Assembly: GCF_004382795.1 (NCBI RefSeq)
Contig: NZ_SMSG01000001.1
Span: 620,001-684,000, forward strand
From: Cumulibacter soli
GTDB lineage: Bacteria > Actinomycetota > Actinomycetes > Mycobacteriales > Antricoccaceae
Length of the DNA stretch: 64,000 nt
Direction of reading: 5' to 3'
The position numbers were made by a program, and so were the translations under genes. Of the stretch, positions 7,975-18,769 are shown one piece after another (position 1 is the stretch's first letter; each line of letters opens with the position of its first letter). A model generated the notes under the pieces. It made no database searches. It had not been told where the DNA came from and saw only the letters and a list, made by a program, of their open reading frames with translations.

Positions 7975-8859
7975 GTGGCCGCAGCGTTCGCCGCAGTTGG
8001 CACGATGACGGCGGCGTACGCCACGCTCGTCGAGCGCAACAATTTCGCGTTGCGGCGGTTTACGGTTCCGGTGCTGCCGCCGGGATCGCCGGACATACGC
8101 GTGTTGCAGTTGTCCGACCTACACGTGAGGGCGCAGCAGCGATGGAAGGTCGCGTGGGTCCGGCGCCTGGCTCGATTCAACCCGGATCTGGTGATCTCTA
8201 CAGGCGATCACATCGGGGGCGATGAGCACGCGTTCGAGAACTCGCTGCGTGCGCACGAGCCTTTTTTGGGTCTGCCGGGCGCGTTCATCTGGGGCAACAA
8301 CGACCACTTCGCGCCCGTGCCGAAAAGTCCGATTCACTACTTCACCGGCGGTGGGCCGCACCGGCGCGGTGCACGTATCGATCTACGGTCGCTTCGCGAA
8401 CAGCTGGCCTCCGGTGGCTGGCTCGACTTGAACAACTCCGTAGGCACGCTCGACGTTGCCGGGGTACGGATCGGATTCGGCGGCACCGACGATCCGCACA
8501 CACGCCGCGACAGGTATGCCGAGATCGCTGGGCGAGTCGCCGCGGATGCCGATGTGCGCATCGGGCTCACTCATTCCCCCGAGCCGCGCGTATTGGACTG
8601 GTTCTCCGACGACGGGTACGACGTGGTGTTGGCCGGACACACCCACGGTGGGCAAGTACGGATTCCGATCTACGGCGCACCCACCACGAATTGCGGAATT
8701 GACCGCTCCCGCGTTCGGTGGCTGTCCTCGTGGACGTCGCCGGCCGGTAACGACACCACGCTGCACGTCAGCGCCGGCCTGGGAACGTCGCCGTACGCTC
8801 CGATTCGGTTCTGCTGCCGTCCCGAAGCCACCCTGCTCACCCTCACCGCGCGCCGCTAA
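7975..8859 (+). CDS. Calcineurin-like metallophosphoesterase (YkuE/Rv3683-like)
   Basis: 294 residues from GTG 7975; no in-frame ATG exists between the ponA2 stop and this codon. Motifs in order: LQLSDLHV (D and H ligands), STGDHIGG, WGNNDHF, GLTHSPEP and AGHTHGGQVRIP, the full two-metal set of the calcineurin-like phosphoesterase fold. A short hydrophobic N-terminus (AAAFAAVGTMTAAYATLV) may be a signal anchor that places the enzyme at the outer face of the membrane, as in YkuE-type proteins. Its constant position after ponA2 suggests a cell-envelope role. The substrate is unknown. Confidence 0.88.
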   Translation: MAAAFAAVGTMTAAYATLVERNNFALRRFTVPVLPPGSPDIRVLQLSDLHVRAQQRWKVAWVRRLARFNPDLVISTGDHIGGDEHAFENSLRAHEPFLGLPGAFIWGNNDHFAPVPKSPIHYFTGGGPHRRGARIDLRSLREQLASGGWLDLNNSVGTLDVAGVRIGFGGTDDPHTRRDRYAEIAGRVAADADVRIGLTHSPEPRVLDWFSDDGYDVVLAGHTHGGQVRIPIYGAPTTNCGIDRSRVRWLSSWTSPAGNDTTLHVSAGLGTSPYAPIRFCCRPEATLLTLTARR

Positions 8860-9017
8860 CCTCGGCGCCAACTCCAGTGGCCACCGCGCACCAGTGGGTC
8901 GGGCGGGGCGCGTTGCTGGGTGAGTCGCAAGCGCGTCAGCGGTGCGCGGTCACCCTCCTCACACCCGCTCGCATTTGTACTGGGGCATCGAGTAAAGTAT
9001 CCCTTCGGTGCTTTCAC

Positions 9018-9094
<77 letters not shown>

Positions 9095-9105
9095 AGAAAC
9101 ACCGA

Positions 9106-9142
9106 CTGAGGCCCTGCTCGAGAAACTCGAGTAGGGCCTCAG
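9106..9142 (+). terminator. Terminator hairpin after tRNA-Pro
   Basis: Two 17-nt arms (9106-9122 and 9126-9142) pair fully, with one G-U wobble, around the loop AAA, 11 nt after the tRNA. There is no T-run, as is common in actinobacteria. It may serve both directions, since the PadR gene ends at 9172 on the other strand. Confidence 0.85.
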
Positions 9143-9171
9143 CGCATTACGGGCGACTCGCGGCCGGCCGT

Positions 9172-9774
9172 TCAGAAATCACCGGGCAGCGCACCGTCGG
9201 GAATCCAGCCGAGGTCGCCGGACTCGATACGCGCGATAATGTCGCTGAACCATGTTCGTTCGGCGCTCAACTGGTCACGCTCGTACGCCGCCTCGACCAG
9301 CAAGATTTCGGGCACCTCGGCTGCCGATTCCAGATCTGAGGTGGCTAGCGCGACCGCCGAGTCGAGTGCCGTCAGGCGCGCGCGAAGCGCCAGGAGCGTC
9401 TCATCGCGGGTCAGTACGCCGACGAAGGACAGAGCCGCGATCGTGACGGTGCGGTCGGGCTGCGGAGTCGACAGCAAGAGCGATACCCGGCGACGCACCT
9501 CGGATCGTCCGGCATCGGTGAGCGCGAAGACCGTGCGTTCGGGACGGCCGCCGGCCTGCTCCGAGCCAATCGGCTCAATCAGATGCGCGCTCTCGAGTCG
9601 CTGCACCGCGTGGTAGATGCTGCGCGGGATACCAGCCACGAACGTCTTACGTGTCTCGACGACGAACCGGTGAATGTCGTACGGGTGACGCGGCCCGACC
9701 GTCAGCAGGGCGAGAACCGTCAGCGCGGGGAGGTCGCGGTCGGCGCGGCTGAGCACGGGGAGCGATTCGATCAT
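9172..9774 (-). CDS. PadR-family transcriptional regulator
   Basis: 200 residues from ATG 9774. An upstream in-frame ATG (9819) would put the start inside the operator palindrome, so I reject it; a TAGACT hexamer (9782-9787) ends exactly 7 nt before ATG 9774, which fits a leaderless transcript. The N-terminal PadR winged helix is clear: [19 protein letters not shown], then [15 protein letters not shown] and [14 protein letters not shown], about residues 16-95. The C-terminal half (Vir_C-like, helical) provides dimerisation and ligand response. The gene is divergent from an NTF2-like protein with a 38-bp perfect palindrome between them, so it probably represses both itself and its neighbour. 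Confidence 0.88.
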   Translation of the reverse strand: MIESLPVLSRADRDLPALTVLALLTVGPRHPYDIHRFVVETRKTFVAGIPRSIYHAVQRLESAHLIEPIGSEQAGGRPERTVFALTDAGRSEVRRRVSLLLSTPQPDRTVTIAALSFVGVLTRDETLLALRARLTALDSAVALATSDLESAAEVPEILLVEAAYERDQLSAERTWFSDIIARIESGDLGWIPDGALPGDF

Positions 9775-9804
9775 CGCGTCAAGTCTACGAGGTTGACAGA
9801 CCTT

Positions 9805-9842
9805 TATGGCAAACTGCACTATAGATAGTGCAGTTTGCCATA
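9805..9842. promoter_or_regulatory. PadR operator: perfect 38-bp palindrome
   Basis: Two 18-nt arms (9805-9822 and 9825-9842) are exact reverse complements around the 2-nt centre AG. The half site begins TATGGCAAACTG. The palindrome covers the expected -35 region of padR and ends at the ribosome binding site (AAGGAGG region) of the rightward gene, so a bound dimer would block both genes. A TTGACA hexamer at 9793-9798 may belong to the rightward promoter. Confidence 0.8.
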
Positions 9843-9852
9843 AGGAGGCATC

Positions 9853-10296
9853 ATGACCAATACCGCCCTATCCCCCGACATCGTCGATACGCTGGAGCGC
9901 ATGCGCCGCGCGTGGGACGCCGGCGACGCAACGGCGTACGCCGAAGAGTTCACCGAGAACGCGACCTACGTCATCTACGCCGGGCTGATCAGCCACGGCC
10001 GCGCACAAATCCTCGCCGACCACATCCCCGTCTTCGAGCGTTGGCAGCGCGGTAGCCGCATGTCGATGAAGGTGCTCGACGTTCGCACGATCAACGACGA
10101 CACCGCGGTCGTGCTCACCGAGGGAGGCGTCGGCAAGCGTGGTACATCCGCCGTACGGCACAACAAGGTCCAGACCTACGTCATGGTGCGCGAGGCGGGA
10201 CAATGGCGCTGCGCGGCATTCCAGAACACGAAACGCAACCGCCTATTCGCCGCGATCAACGCCCGCATGACTCGACAGCACGCTGCGCAGCAGTAA
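9853..10296 (+). CDS. NTF2-like (DUF4440/SgcJ-EcaC type) protein
   Basis: 147 residues from ATG 9853, with AGGAGG 4 nt upstream. The pattern LERMRRAWDAGDATAYAEEFTENATYVIYAGLISHGRAQILADH is the first helix-strand unit of the SnoaL/NTF2 cone fold (residues 11-55); the remainder (DDTAVVLTEGGV, QTYVMVREAGQWRCAAFQNTK) fills the curved sheet. Such proteins are small-molecule binding pockets or isomerases; no catalytic residues can be assigned. Since it is divergent from PadR and shares its operator, it is probably induced by the PadR ligand, perhaps a phenolic or toxic compound that it binds or converts. Confidence 0.8.
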   Translation: MTNTALSPDIVDTLERMRRAWDAGDATAYAEEFTENATYVIYAGLISHGRAQILADHIPVFERWQRGSRMSMKVLDVRTINDDTAVVLTEGGVGKRGTSAVRHNKVQTYVMVREAGQWRCAAFQNTKRNRLFAAINARMTRQHAAQQ

Positions 10297-10532
10297 CGCC
10301 ACGGCTGGACGACGCCTGTTGCAGTGCTCGCCCGCTTCGTCTACCGGTCAACCTAGCCAACGGCCGCACCTCCGCTAGATCTGCGTTTCAGGTGGCGAGG
10401 CTTGCGGCGGTAGTCGCTTGAGCCTGCGGTGCGCTTGAGGCGGTGGTCGGCCTTGGGGCGGCGGTGCGGTTTCAGGCGGCGAGGATTGAGACGGTAATCA
10501 GGGCGAAACGGCAAGCCGACTGCCGGTGACCG
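10297..10532. other. Intergenic region with degenerate G-rich repeats
   Basis: No gene is seen. A 20-nt unit beginning GTTTCAGG occurs at 10385-10404 and again at 10469-10488 with 2 mismatches, with further GGCGG-rich quasi-repeats between. It separates convergent genes; no clean terminator stem is evident. Confidence 0.45.
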
Positions 10533-11240
10533 TCAGGAGATGTAGTGGTCGTGCCCCCGCGTGAACACGTCCAACACGAACTCCTCGTCGAAATGCGCCA
10601 CCTGGTGCCGAAACCGGCGCGCCGCGAAGATGCCACGCAACTCTTCGTGGACGTCCTCCCCGGTCGACACCGCGCCGTCAGCACGTTCGCGCCAGTGGAC
10701 CGCGACGATCTCAACTCGGTCAGCTGCGCGCTCGATCATCTCGGCAACGGCCGCCGCTCGCTCATCGCCCGACAGGTAATAGAGGAATTCGGACAACACG
10801 ATCAAGTCGAACGGGCCGCGCGGCGCCGGTGATCGCTGACTGATCCGCAGAATATCGCCAGACGGCGTAATCGCCTGATAAGCCGGCTTCTGCTCCGACG
10901 ACCTCCCAGTCTCACCGACCGCCGAGTCGAGCGACGACACCTCGTCGTACGGTAGGCGACGGGCGTCGAGCGTCATATTCGACGCGTCTGCGCACACATC
11001 GCGCGCAACCGCCACGGCGGCCTCGGACGCATCACACGCCACGACATCATCACACCTGTCGGCGAGCGCTCTCGCTAGATGTCCGGTGCCGCACGCGGGA
11101 TCTAGGGCCCTTGTATATCGGCGTTCTGCGAGCGCCGCGAGCACGACGGCTACCTTTCGCTGCTCGTACCAACTCGACCCCACCGACCACGGGTCGGTTT
11201 CCTCGACGTACAGCCGGTCAAAGTCCGGAGACACAGTCAC
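10533..11240 (-). CDS. SAM-dependent methyltransferase, NodS-like
   Basis: 235 residues from GTG 11240. The N-terminal FDRLYVEETDPWSVGSSWYE followed by RKVAVVLAAL is typical of the NodS-type family, and motif I of the Rossmann methyltransferase fold is LDPACGTGHLARAL (about residues 46-59), with the acidic loop VVACDAS after strand 2. The later FDLIVLSEFLYYL is motif IV. NodS methylates an amino sugar in Nod factor synthesis, but the actinobacterial relatives occur without nod genes and their acceptor is unknown. The gene stands alone, convergent with the NTF2-like gene. Alternative: a natural-product or small-amine methyltransferase. Confidence 0.82.
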   Translation of the reverse strand: MTVSPDFDRLYVEETDPWSVGSSWYEQRKVAVVLAALAERRYTRALDPACGTGHLARALADRCDDVVACDASEAAVAVARDVCADASNMTLDARRLPYDEVSSLDSAVGETGRSSEQKPAYQAITPSGDILRISQRSPAPRGPFDLIVLSEFLYYLSGDERAAAVAEMIERAADRVEIVAVHWRERADGAVSTGEDVHEELRGIFAARRFRHQVAHFDEEFVLDVFTRGHDHYIS

Positions 11241-11322
11241 CCGAACATTCTCCCACTAACCACGCACAAGCGCGATTCCGCCCGGTTCGTAACGCCGCTG
11301 GACCCTCGATGCGGGTCGCAGC

Positions 11323-12159
11323 TCAGGACGAGATTTCCTTGTCGAAGACAAACACCGGGTTGCTTCGTTCCCCCGCGGTACGGCCGGCATCAACGGGCAC
11401 GGTCACGCCCGTCGTCCACTTCGCGGCAGGGCTCAGCAGGAATACGACGGTCTCAGCTACGTCCCACGGCGTCCCTTCCGTCTGAAGCATCGAGCGCTGG
11501 CGTCGCGCCTCACGCATTTCAGTGGTCATGTTCTGCGAGGCGACCATCGCCGTGTACGCCATTCCGGGAGCTACGCAATTAACCCGGATTCCGTCCGCGC
11601 CATGCTGCGCTGCCATCGCGCGTGTCATGTTCACGATCGCGCCTTTAGTTACCGCATAGGCGATGTGCGCGTGTCCGCCCACCAGACCGGCCGCCGAACT
11701 CATGTTCACGATCGCGCCGCCACCTGCGGCGACCATCTTCGGGATGGCGTATCGCGAGGTGAGCAGCATCGAGGTGACGTTCACATCGAGCGTACGGCGC
11801 CACTTCTCGAGGTCGACGTTGACGACCGTTCCTTGCGGACCGCCGACGCCGACGTTGTTGAACAACATGTTCACCGCACCGTACTCGGCAACGGCGCGTT
11901 CGCTTATCTCACGGCAAAAGGCGTCATCGGTGACGTCGCCTACCAGCGGCAGGCATGACCCGCCGGACTCGTTGAGGTACGACGCAGTGTCCTCGACGCG
12001 AGACGCGTCGCGGTCGACGGCGACCACGTTCGCGCCGCGGCGAGCGAGCAATGTCGCGACCGCGCGCCCGTTGCCTACAACGTCCGCCGGGGCAGACCCA
12101 GCGCCCGTCACGGTCGCAGTCAGCCCGGTCAGGTCAGTGCTCATGGGAGGTTCAGTCAT
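11323..12159 (-). CDS. Short-chain dehydrogenase/reductase (SDR)
   Basis: 278 residues from ATG 12159. The cofactor loop is VTGAGSAPADVVGNGRAVA, an expanded TGxxxGxG, then VVAVDRD with an acidic residue after strand 2 that favours NAD over NADP. NNVGVGGP, NMSSAAGLVGG (catalytic Ser) and YAVTKGA (catalytic Tyr and Lys) follow, and VNCVAPGM is the post-catalytic motif. The family oxidises or reduces alcohols or ketones; the substrate is unknown. The six extra residues in the glycine loop are unusual. No operon partner is seen; an ATG five codons downstream lacks a better ribosome site. Confidence 0.87.
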   Translation of the reverse strand: MTEPPMSTDLTGLTATVTGAGSAPADVVGNGRAVATLLARRGANVVAVDRDASRVEDTASYLNESGGSCLPLVGDVTDDAFCREISERAVAEYGAVNMLFNNVGVGGPQGTVVNVDLEKWRRTLDVNVTSMLLTSRYAIPKMVAAGGGAIVNMSSAAGLVGGHAHIAYAVTKGAIVNMTRAMAAQHGADGIRVNCVAPGMAYTAMVASQNMTTEMREARRQRSMLQTEGTPWDVAETVVFLLSPAAKWTTGVTVPVDAGRTAGERSNPVFVFDKEISS

Positions 12160-12311
12160 GCACCGACGCTACAACGCGGCCATAACCGCCACTGTCGGGT
12201 GATGCACCTTCTCCCAATTGCACTCACCGACTTGCCCGGCCAGCGACGTCTGCGCTCCGCACCGGCACCGCTTCGATGACGCCCGACAAAGGCGGCCACA
12301 CTCCGCGCGGG

Positions 12312-13772
12312 TTAGACGACGAGCGGGCGGTCACCTGGGTTGATCGGCCGCGGCAACTGCGACGGCACGCCGGTCAAGAACTCGTCCACGCCCTTCGCAG
12401 CAGCCCGCCCTTCGGCAATGGCCCACACGATCAGCGACTGGCCACGACCGGCGTCACCGGCGACGAAGACACCCGGCACCGACGTCTGGTAGTCGTTCGC
12501 ACGTACGACGTTGGTGCGTTCGTCCAACGGCACACCGAGCTGGTCCACGAGCCCTTCGCGCTCCGGACCGAGGAACCCCATCGCCAGCAGCACCATCTGC
12601 GCCGGAATTTCGCGCGCCGTACCAGGCACCTCTTCGAAGCGACCGTCGACCATCGCCACCTCGGCAACCTCGAGCGCCCGCACGTTGCCGTCGGCATCGC
12701 CGAGGATCCGCTTCGTAGACACGGCGTACAACCGCTCGCCGCCTTCTTCATGCGCCGAGGCGATCCGGAAGATTGTCGGGTACGTCGGCCACGGCTGCGA
12801 AGCCGGACGATCGTCACCCGGCTGCGGCATGATTTCGAGCGTCGTCACCGAGGCCGCACCCTGACGTAGCGCCGTACCGATGCAGTCCGCGCCGGTATCA
12901 CCGCCGCCGATCACGATCACGTCCTTGCCGGTAGCCACGACCTGATCGGCGACCTCCTCGCCCAACGCGACTCGGTTGGCCTGCGGCAAGTAGTCCATCG
13001 CCTGGTACGTGCCGACGAATTCGCGTCCGTCGACCGGCAGGTCGCGACGCACCGTTGCGCCGGTCGCGAGTACGACGGCGTCGTACCTCGCGCGCAATTC
13101 GGCGCCGGTGATGTCCTTACCGACCGTGACGCCACAACGGAAACGGGTGCCTTCAGCCTTCATCTGGTCGATGCGGCGATCCAGCACGGCCTTTTCCATC
13201 TTGAACTCGGGGATGCCGTAGCGCAGCAGGCCGCCGGGCTTGTCGTCGCGCTCATACACCGCGACGGTGTGTCCCGCGCGCGTCAACTGCTGCGCGACCG
13301 CGAGCCCGGCCGGACCCGATCCGACGACGGCGACGGTCTTACCGGTGAGCCGCTCCGGCGGCATCGGCGTGACCAGGCCCTCAGCGAACGCGTTCTCGAT
13401 CGTCTGCACTTCGATCTGCTTGATGGTGACCGCTGGCTGGTTGATCCCCAGCACACAAGCGGTTTCGCACGGTGCCGGGCACAACCGTCCGGTGAACTCA
13501 GGAAAGTTGTTCGTCGCGTGCAGCCGCTCGATACCGTCTGCGGTGTCACCTTTCCAGGCAAACGTGTTCCACTCCGGGATCAGGTTGCCCAGCGGGCATC
13601 CGGAGTGGCAGAACGGAATGCCGCAGTCCATGCACCGCGAGGCCTGCCGCTTGAGCTGGTCGCCGTCCTGCGCCTCGTAGACCTCTTTCCAGTCCATGAT
13701 GCGCACGTCGACGGGCCGCCGCTGCGGCAACTCCCGCTCGCGGTGCTTCAGGAAACCCTGTGGGTCAGCCAT
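12312..13772 (-). CDS. gltD: Glutamate synthase small subunit (GltD)
   Basis: 486 residues from ATG 13772, overlapping the end of gltB by 8 nt. The N-terminal cysteine-rich domain ([20 protein letters not shown], then [12 protein letters not shown]) carries the low-potential [4Fe-4S] clusters, followed by an FAD-binding [15 protein letters not shown] near residue 150 and the NADPH-binding [14 protein letters not shown] near 290; the C-terminal [14 protein letters not shown] closes the FAD site. It passes electrons from NADPH to GltB in the step glutamine + 2-oxoglutarate to 2 glutamate. The length is as usual for the beta subunit. Confidence 0.96.
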   Translation of the reverse strand: MADPQGFLKHRERELPQRRPVDVRIMDWKEVYEAQDGDQLKRQASRCMDCGIPFCHSGCPLGNLIPEWNTFAWKGDTADGIERLHATNNFPEFTGRLCPAPCETACVLGINQPAVTIKQIEVQTIENAFAEGLVTPMPPERLTGKTVAVVGSGPAGLAVAQQLTRAGHTVAVYERDDKPGGLLRYGIPEFKMEKAVLDRRIDQMKAEGTRFRCGVTVGKDITGAELRARYDAVVLATGATVRRDLPVDGREFVGTYQAMDYLPQANRVALGEEVADQVVATGKDVIVIGGGDTGADCIGTALRQGAASVTTLEIMPQPGDDRPASQPWPTYPTIFRIASAHEEGGERLYAVSTKRILGDADGNVRALEVAEVAMVDGRFEEVPGTAREIPAQMVLLAMGFLGPEREGLVDQLGVPLDERTNVVRANDYQTSVPGVFVAGDAGRGQSLIVWAIAEGRAAAKGVDEFLTGVPSQLPRPINPGDRPLVV

Positions 13773-16700
13773 TGAAAACCTCCATGATGCGGCTCCACAC
13801 CTCGGCGCCGTCGAGATCGAGTCCCTGCTCCGCGGCGTCGGCGCGTACGTCGAGCACGCGCTGGTAGCCGCGCGGTAGCACGACCTTCATCCGCTTGATT
13901 CCGTTCGACCAGTCGTCTAGCAGCCCCTGTGCAACCGTCGATCCGGTCCATTTCACGTGATCGGTCAACAGTCGATGCACGATCTCGATATCCGACTCAC
14001 GCAAGGAAAGTACGTCGACCAGTTCGGGATTCACGACCTGTTCGTCGAGGTCCAGGACGTAAGCGACACCGCCGGACATACCGGCACCGAGGTTACGTCC
14101 GGTTTCGCCGAGGACCATGGCGATACCGCCGGTCATGTACTCGCACGCGTGATCGCCGACGCCTTCTACAACCGCAGTCGCGCCTGAATTACGCACGCAG
14201 AAGCGCTCGCCAACCTTGCCACGCAGGAACAACTCTCCCGTCGTCGCGCCGTACCCGATCACGTTGCCGGCAATGACATTCTGTTCGGCGACAAGCGGCG
14301 CGCGCTCGTCCGGGCGGACGACGACCCGCCCGCCGGACAGGCCCTTGCCGACGTAGTCATTCGCGTCACCGCTCATCAGCAAGGTGACGCCGGCTGGCAG
14401 GAACGCGCCCAACGACTGCCCCGCGGACCCCGTCAGGGTGAACTGGATCGAGTTGTCCGGTAAACCTGCTGGATGCGCCTTCGTGACCTCGTGGCCCAGC
14501 ATGGTGCCAACGGTGCGGTTCACATTGCGGATCTCGACCGTTTCGCGGACCTGCTCACCGTTATCGATCGCGGGGCGGGCCAGTGCGATCAACTGCTGGT
14601 CGAGGGCCTTGCCCAAGCCGTGGTCCTGCCCTGCCGAGTTGTACGGCGTACCGCCGGTCGGGTCCTCAACAGTGGCCAGGATCGGCGACAGGTCCATACC
14701 CGAAGCCTTCCAGTGCTCGATCGCACGATCGACCTTCAGCGACTCGGCGTGGCCGACCGCCTCCTGAATCGAGCGGAACCCGAGCGCCGCCAAGTGTTCG
14801 CGGACTTCCTCGGCGATGTATTCGAAGAAGGTCTCAACAAACTCTGGTTTGCCGCTATAGCGGGAACGCAGCTCCGGATTCTGGGTTGCGATGCCGACCG
14901 GGCAGGTGTCCTGGTGGCACACGCGCATCATCACGCAGCCGGACACGATCAGCGGGGCGGTCGCGAACCCGAACTCCTCAGCGCCGAGCAGTGCGGCGAT
15001 CACGACGTCGCGACCGGTCTTCATCTGCCCGTCGGCCTGCACCACGATCCGGTCCCGCAAACCGTTCAGTCGCAGGGTCTGCTGGGTCTCCGCCAAACCG
15101 AGTTCCCACGGCGCACCCGCATGCTTGAGCGAGGTCAGCGGCGAAGCGCCGGTACCGCCGTCGTGGCCGGAAATCAGCACCACGTCCGCATGCGCCTTCG
15201 AGACACCCGCGGCGACAGTGCCGACACCGATCTCGGCGACCAGTTTCACGTGAATACGCGCCTGAGGGTTGGCGTTCTTCAGGTCGTGGATCAGCTGAGC
15301 GAGATCTTCGATCGAGTAGATGTCGTGGTGCGGGGGCGGCGAAATAAGCCCGACGCCAGGGGTGGAGTGCCGCGTCTTGGCGACCCACGGGTACACCTTC
15401 TGGCCCGGCAACTGTCCACCTTCGCCCGGCTTCGCCCCCTGCGCCATCTTGATCTGGATGTCGTCGGACTCGGTCAGGTAGTGGCTGGTGACGCCGAAGC
15501 GTCCCGACGCGACCTGCTTGATCGACGATCGGCGCGTGGGGTCCAGCAGTCGCTCGACGTCCTCGCCACCCTCTCCGGTGTTGGACTTACCACCGAGACG
15601 GTTCATCGCGATCGCGAGGGTCTCGTGCGCTTCCTGCGAAATGGATCCGTAGGACATCGCTCCGGTGGAGAACCGTTTCACGATCTCGCTGACCGGTTCC
15701 ACTTCCTCGATCGGGATCGGCTGGCGGCCCGTCGAGGACGCATCGGAGAACTCGAACAGTCCGCGTAGGGTCATCAACTCCTCGGACTGGTCATCGACCA
15801 GTTTCGTGTACTGCTTGAAGATGTCGTAACGCTTCTGCCGGGTGGCGTGCTGCAACCGGAAGACAGTGTCCGGGTTGAACAGGTGCGGCGCGCCGTCGCG
15901 GCGCCACTGGTACTCGCCGCCGGTCCACAGCGGACGGTGCGGAATCTCCACGCCCTCCGGCGGATACGCCATCGCGTGCCGCTGCGCGACCTCGGCCGCG
16001 ATCACATCGAGTCCGATTCCACCGAGCTGGCTGGTCGTCCCGGTGAAGTACTTGTCGACGAGGGCCTGGGACAAACCAACGGCCTCGAAGACCTGTGCGC
16101 CGCAGTACGACGGCACGGTCGAGATGCCCATCTTGGACATCACCTTCAGCACGCCCTTACCGAGCGCCTTGATCAGGTTCTTCACGGCGGTCTCGGGCGA
16201 GATGCCCTCGATCAAGCCGCGACGGACCATGTCCTCGACGGTCTCCATCGCCAGATACGGGTTGACACCCGCAGCGCCGTACCCGATCAGCAAGGCAACG
16301 TGGTGCACTTCGCGGACGTCGCCGGCCTCGACAATCAGGCCGACCTTCGTGCGGGTCTTTTCCCGAACGAGGTAGTGGTGCACTGCGGCAGTCAGCAGCA
16401 GCGACGGGATCGGCGCGTAGTCGCGTCCGGCGTCACGATCGGAGAGCACGATGAACCGGGCGCCGTGCTCGATGGCCTCTGAGATCTCACCGAAGATGAC
16501 CTCGAGCCGGTCCGCAATTCCCTGACCGCCCTGCAGGTGGTCGTATAAGCCGCGGACGACGTGCGTGGCGTAGCCGGGCTGATCGCCTTCGGCGTTGATG
16601 TGCACGATCTTCGCGAGCTGATCGTTGTCGATCACCGGGAAGTCCACAGCGAGCTGGCGTGCATGCGTCGCCGAGACCGACAGCAGGTTGCGCTCTGGAC

Positions 16701-18315
16701 CGATCGAATTGCCCAGGGAGGTGACGAGTTCTTCGCGAAGCGCGTCTAATGGCGGGTTGGTGACCTGAGCGAACAGTTGGTTGAAGTAATCGAACAGCAG
16801 GCGCGGACGCTCCGACAACACGGCGATCGGCGTATCGGTGCCCATCGAGCCGAGCGCCTCGCCGCCGGTCTTCGCCATCGGCGTCAGCAGGATCCGAGTC
16901 TCCTCGTGGGTGTACCCGAAGGTTTGCTGGCGGCGCGCGACCGAGGACGGTGTGTGCACGATGTGCTCGCGCTCAGGCAGGTCGTCGATGCGGACGATGC
17001 CGTCGTCCAGCCAGTCCTGGTACGGCTGCTGAGCGGCCAGGTTTGCCTTGATCTCGTCATCTTCGATGATCCGACCATGCTCGGTGTCGACCAGGAACAT
17101 TCTGCCCGGCTGCAGGCGACCGGCGCGCACAACCGTTGACGGGTCGAGGTCGAGGACGCCGGACTCGGAGGCGAGGACGACGAGACCATCCTCGGTGACC
17201 GAGTAGCGGCCCGGACGCAGACCGTTGCGATCGAGTACGGCGCCAACCAGCGTGCCGTCGGTAAACGTGACACAGGCCGGTCCGTCCCACGGCTCCATCA
17301 GCATCGAGTGGAACTCGTAGAACGCGCGGCGCGCAGGATCCATCGTTTCGTGGTTTTCCCACGCCTCCGGGATCATCATCAGTACCGAATGCGGAAGCGA
17401 ACGTCCGCCGAGGTGCAGCAACTCGAGGACCTCGTCGAAACTCGCCGAGTCCGAGGCGTCCTCCGAGCAGATCGGGAACAAGCGCTTCATATCGCCAGGG
17501 ATAACGTCGGAGGTCAGCGCGGACTCGCGCGCGCGCATCCAATTGCGATTGCCCTTAACCGTGTTGATTTCACCGTTGTGCGCGATCATCCGGAACGGAT
17601 GCGCCAGCGGCCACGAGGGGAAGGTGTTGGTGGAGAACCTGGAGTGCACCAGCGCCAGCTTCGTCGCCATCCGGGCGTCCGATAGGTCGCTGAAGAACGG
17701 CTCGAGCTGGCTGGTGGTGAGCATGCCCTTGTACACGATCGTGCGCGAGGACAGCGATGCGAAGTACGCGCCAGTCTCGTGCTCGGCACGCTTACGCAGA
17801 CAGAAGGCGAGCCGGTCCAGGTTCACACCGGTCTGCTTGCCGTAGTTCGAGGAGACGAACAGCAGCGCGAAATGCGGCATGCAGTCGCGGGCGACCTGCC
17901 CGATGATGTCTGCGGCCACCGGAACGTCACGCCAGCCGAGCACCTTCAAGTGCTCCTCGGCCGCGATCTCTTCAATCTTCGCGATCGCTGTGGCGCGCTC
18001 GGTTTGGTCCTGCGGAAGGTAGGCCATACCGCCGGCGTACGAGTCGATCGCGGGTAGTTCGAAATCGACGACGCCGCGTAAGAACTCGTCGGGCATCTGC
18101 ATCAAGATGCCGGCGCCGTCTCCAACCAACGGATCGGCGCCAGTGGCGCCGCGGTGGTCAAGGTTGCGCAATGCCGTCAGGGCGTGCTCGACTATGTCGT
18201 GCCCGGCGTGTCCGCGCATGGTTGCGACCATCGCGACACCACAGGCATCATGCTCATGGGCAGGGTTGTACAGCCCTTGAGCTACGGGGCGCGTGGAGAA
18301 ACTGGCAAGCGACAT
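13765..18315 (-). CDS. gltB: Glutamate synthase large subunit (GltB)
   Basis: 1516 residues from ATG 18315. The N-terminal class II glutaminase uses C25 in [11 protein letters not shown], exposed after propeptide removal. The central and FMN-binding domains follow, with the [3Fe-4S] ligands C1127, C1133 and C1138 in [15 protein letters not shown], and the C-terminal GXGXG beta-helix domain ends the protein. It releases ammonia from glutamine, channels it to 2-oxoglutarate and reduces the iminoglutarate to glutamate with electrons from GltD. It is the first gene of a gltBD operon with a promoter at 18391-18420 and a leader of about 70 nt. Confidence 0.97.
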   Translation of the reverse strand: MSLASFSTRPVAQGLYNPAHEHDACGVAMVATMRGHAGHDIVEHALTALRNLDHRGATGADPLVGDGAGILMQMPDEFLRGVVDFELPAIDSYAGGMAYLPQDQTERATAIAKIEEIAAEEHLKVLGWRDVPVAADIIGQVARDCMPHFALLFVSSNYGKQTGVNLDRLAFCLRKRAEHETGAYFASLSSRTIVYKGMLTTSQLEPFFSDLSDARMATKLALVHSRFSTNTFPSWPLAHPFRMIAHNGEINTVKGNRNWMRARESALTSDVIPGDMKRLFPICSEDASDSASFDEVLELLHLGGRSLPHSVLMMIPEAWENHETMDPARRAFYEFHSMLMEPWDGPACVTFTDGTLVGAVLDRNGLRPGRYSVTEDGLVVLASESGVLDLDPSTVVRAGRLQPGRMFLVDTEHGRIIEDDEIKANLAAQQPYQDWLDDGIVRIDDLPEREHIVHTPSSVARRQQTFGYTHEETRILLTPMAKTGGEALGSMGTDTPIAVLSERPRLLFDYFNQLFAQVTNPPLDALREELVTSLGNSIGPERNLLSVSATHARQLAVDFPVIDNDQLAKIVHINAEGDQPGYATHVVRGLYDHLQGGQGIADRLEVIFGEISEAIEHGARFIVLSDRDAGRDYAPIPSLLLTAAVHHYLVREKTRTKVGLIVEAGDVREVHHVALLIGYGAAGVNPYLAMETVEDMVRRGLIEGISPETAVKNLIKALGKGVLKVMSKMGISTVPSYCGAQVFEAVGLSQALVDKYFTGTTSQLGGIGLDVIAAEVAQRHAMAYPPEGVEIPHRPLWTGGEYQWRRDGAPHLFNPDTVFRLQHATRQKRYDIFKQYTKLVDDQSEELMTLRGLFEFSDASSTGRQPIPIEEVEPVSEIVKRFSTGAMSYGSISQEAHETLAIAMNRLGGKSNTGEGGEDVERLLDPTRRSSIKQVASGRFGVTSHYLTESDDIQIKMAQGAKPGEGGQLPGQKVYPWVAKTRHSTPGVGLISPPPHHDIYSIEDLAQLIHDLKNANPQARIHVKLVAEIGVGTVAAGVSKAHADVVLISGHDGGTGASPLTSLKHAGAPWELGLAETQQTLRLNGLRDRIVVQADGQMKTGRDVVIAALLGAEEFGFATAPLIVSGCVMMRVCHQDTCPVGIATQNPELRSRYSGKPEFVETFFEYIAEEVREHLAALGFRSIQEAVGHAESLKVDRAIEHWKASGMDLSPILATVEDPTGGTPYNSAGQDHGLGKALDQQLIALARPAIDNGEQVRETVEIRNVNRTVGTMLGHEVTKAHPAGLPDNSIQFTLTGSAGQSLGAFLPAGVTLLMSGDANDYVGKGLSGGRVVVRPDERAPLVAEQNVIAGNVIGYGATTGELFLRGKVGERFCVRNSGATAVVEGVGDHACEYMTGGIAMVLGETGRNLGAGMSGGVAYVLDLDEQVVNPELVDVLSLRESDIEIVHRLLTDHVKWTGSTVAQGLLDDWSNGIKRMKVVLPRGYQRVLDVRADAAEQGLDLDGAEVWSRIMEVFNG

Positions 18316-18390
18316 GACAAGTCACCGTCCTGTTCTGCGATAGGAGTTATCGGAGTACAGCCTGGACGGCATCGGCCAGAGCGAAGACTA

Positions 18391-18420
18391 ACTTTACCCG
18401 CTCGGCGCACCGGGTTTCAA
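18391..18420 (-). promoter_or_regulatory. Probable housekeeping promoter of gltBD
   Basis: On the minus strand TTGAAA (18415-18420) and TAAAGT (18391-18396) are separated by 18 nt, a good sigma-A-type arrangement. Transcription would begin near 18384, leaving a leader of about 70 nt with an AGGA-type ribosome site before ATG 18315. Confidence 0.6.
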
Positions 18421-18721
18421 ACCAGTAGCGCGATCCCGGCAAAGATCACGCCGCCTATAACTCTTCCGCAACACAACCGTTTGATCGTTGCACCGACAAC
18501 CAATCGGGTAGCTGCCGAACACGTCACACCCGCCGGTCATCGGTAGAACGCGCGGCGCCCGCCGGTCCTCGACGGAGAGGGACGACGAACGAGGCCCGAA
18601 CGGGTGGAGACGGCGGGGACGGCCACGGGTCGTACGCCGCTCTGGGGCACGTGACCCACATGCCAGCGCCCACCATTGGCAGTCGCGTCCCACGCCATGC
18701 CCGCTCTGCGGCTACGTACAT

Positions 18722-18758
18722 CTCGCCACCGCCGACAGATGTGGTCGGCGGTGGCGAG
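18722..18758 (-). terminator. Terminator hairpin after thiolase gene
   Basis: Perfect 15-bp stem (18722-18736 with 18744-18758) around a 7-nt loop, 12 nt beyond the thiolase stop in the leftward direction. No T-run follows. Confidence 0.8.
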
Positions 18759-18769
18759 GAGATCAAGAC

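Larger units (their letters stand above)
18316..18769. other. gltB upstream region, no gene
   Basis: 454 nt without a credible gene. It holds the gltB promoter and leader on the left and the thiolase terminator on the right. Short open frames on the minus strand at 18524-18959 run antisense into the thiolase gene's end and have no family features. Confidence 0.6.

Noticed and set aside
14473-15768. 431-codon open frame on the plus strand inside gltB
   Set aside because: Antisense to conserved gltB coding sequence; the arginine-rich translation is typical of GC-rich shadow frames and shows no domain.
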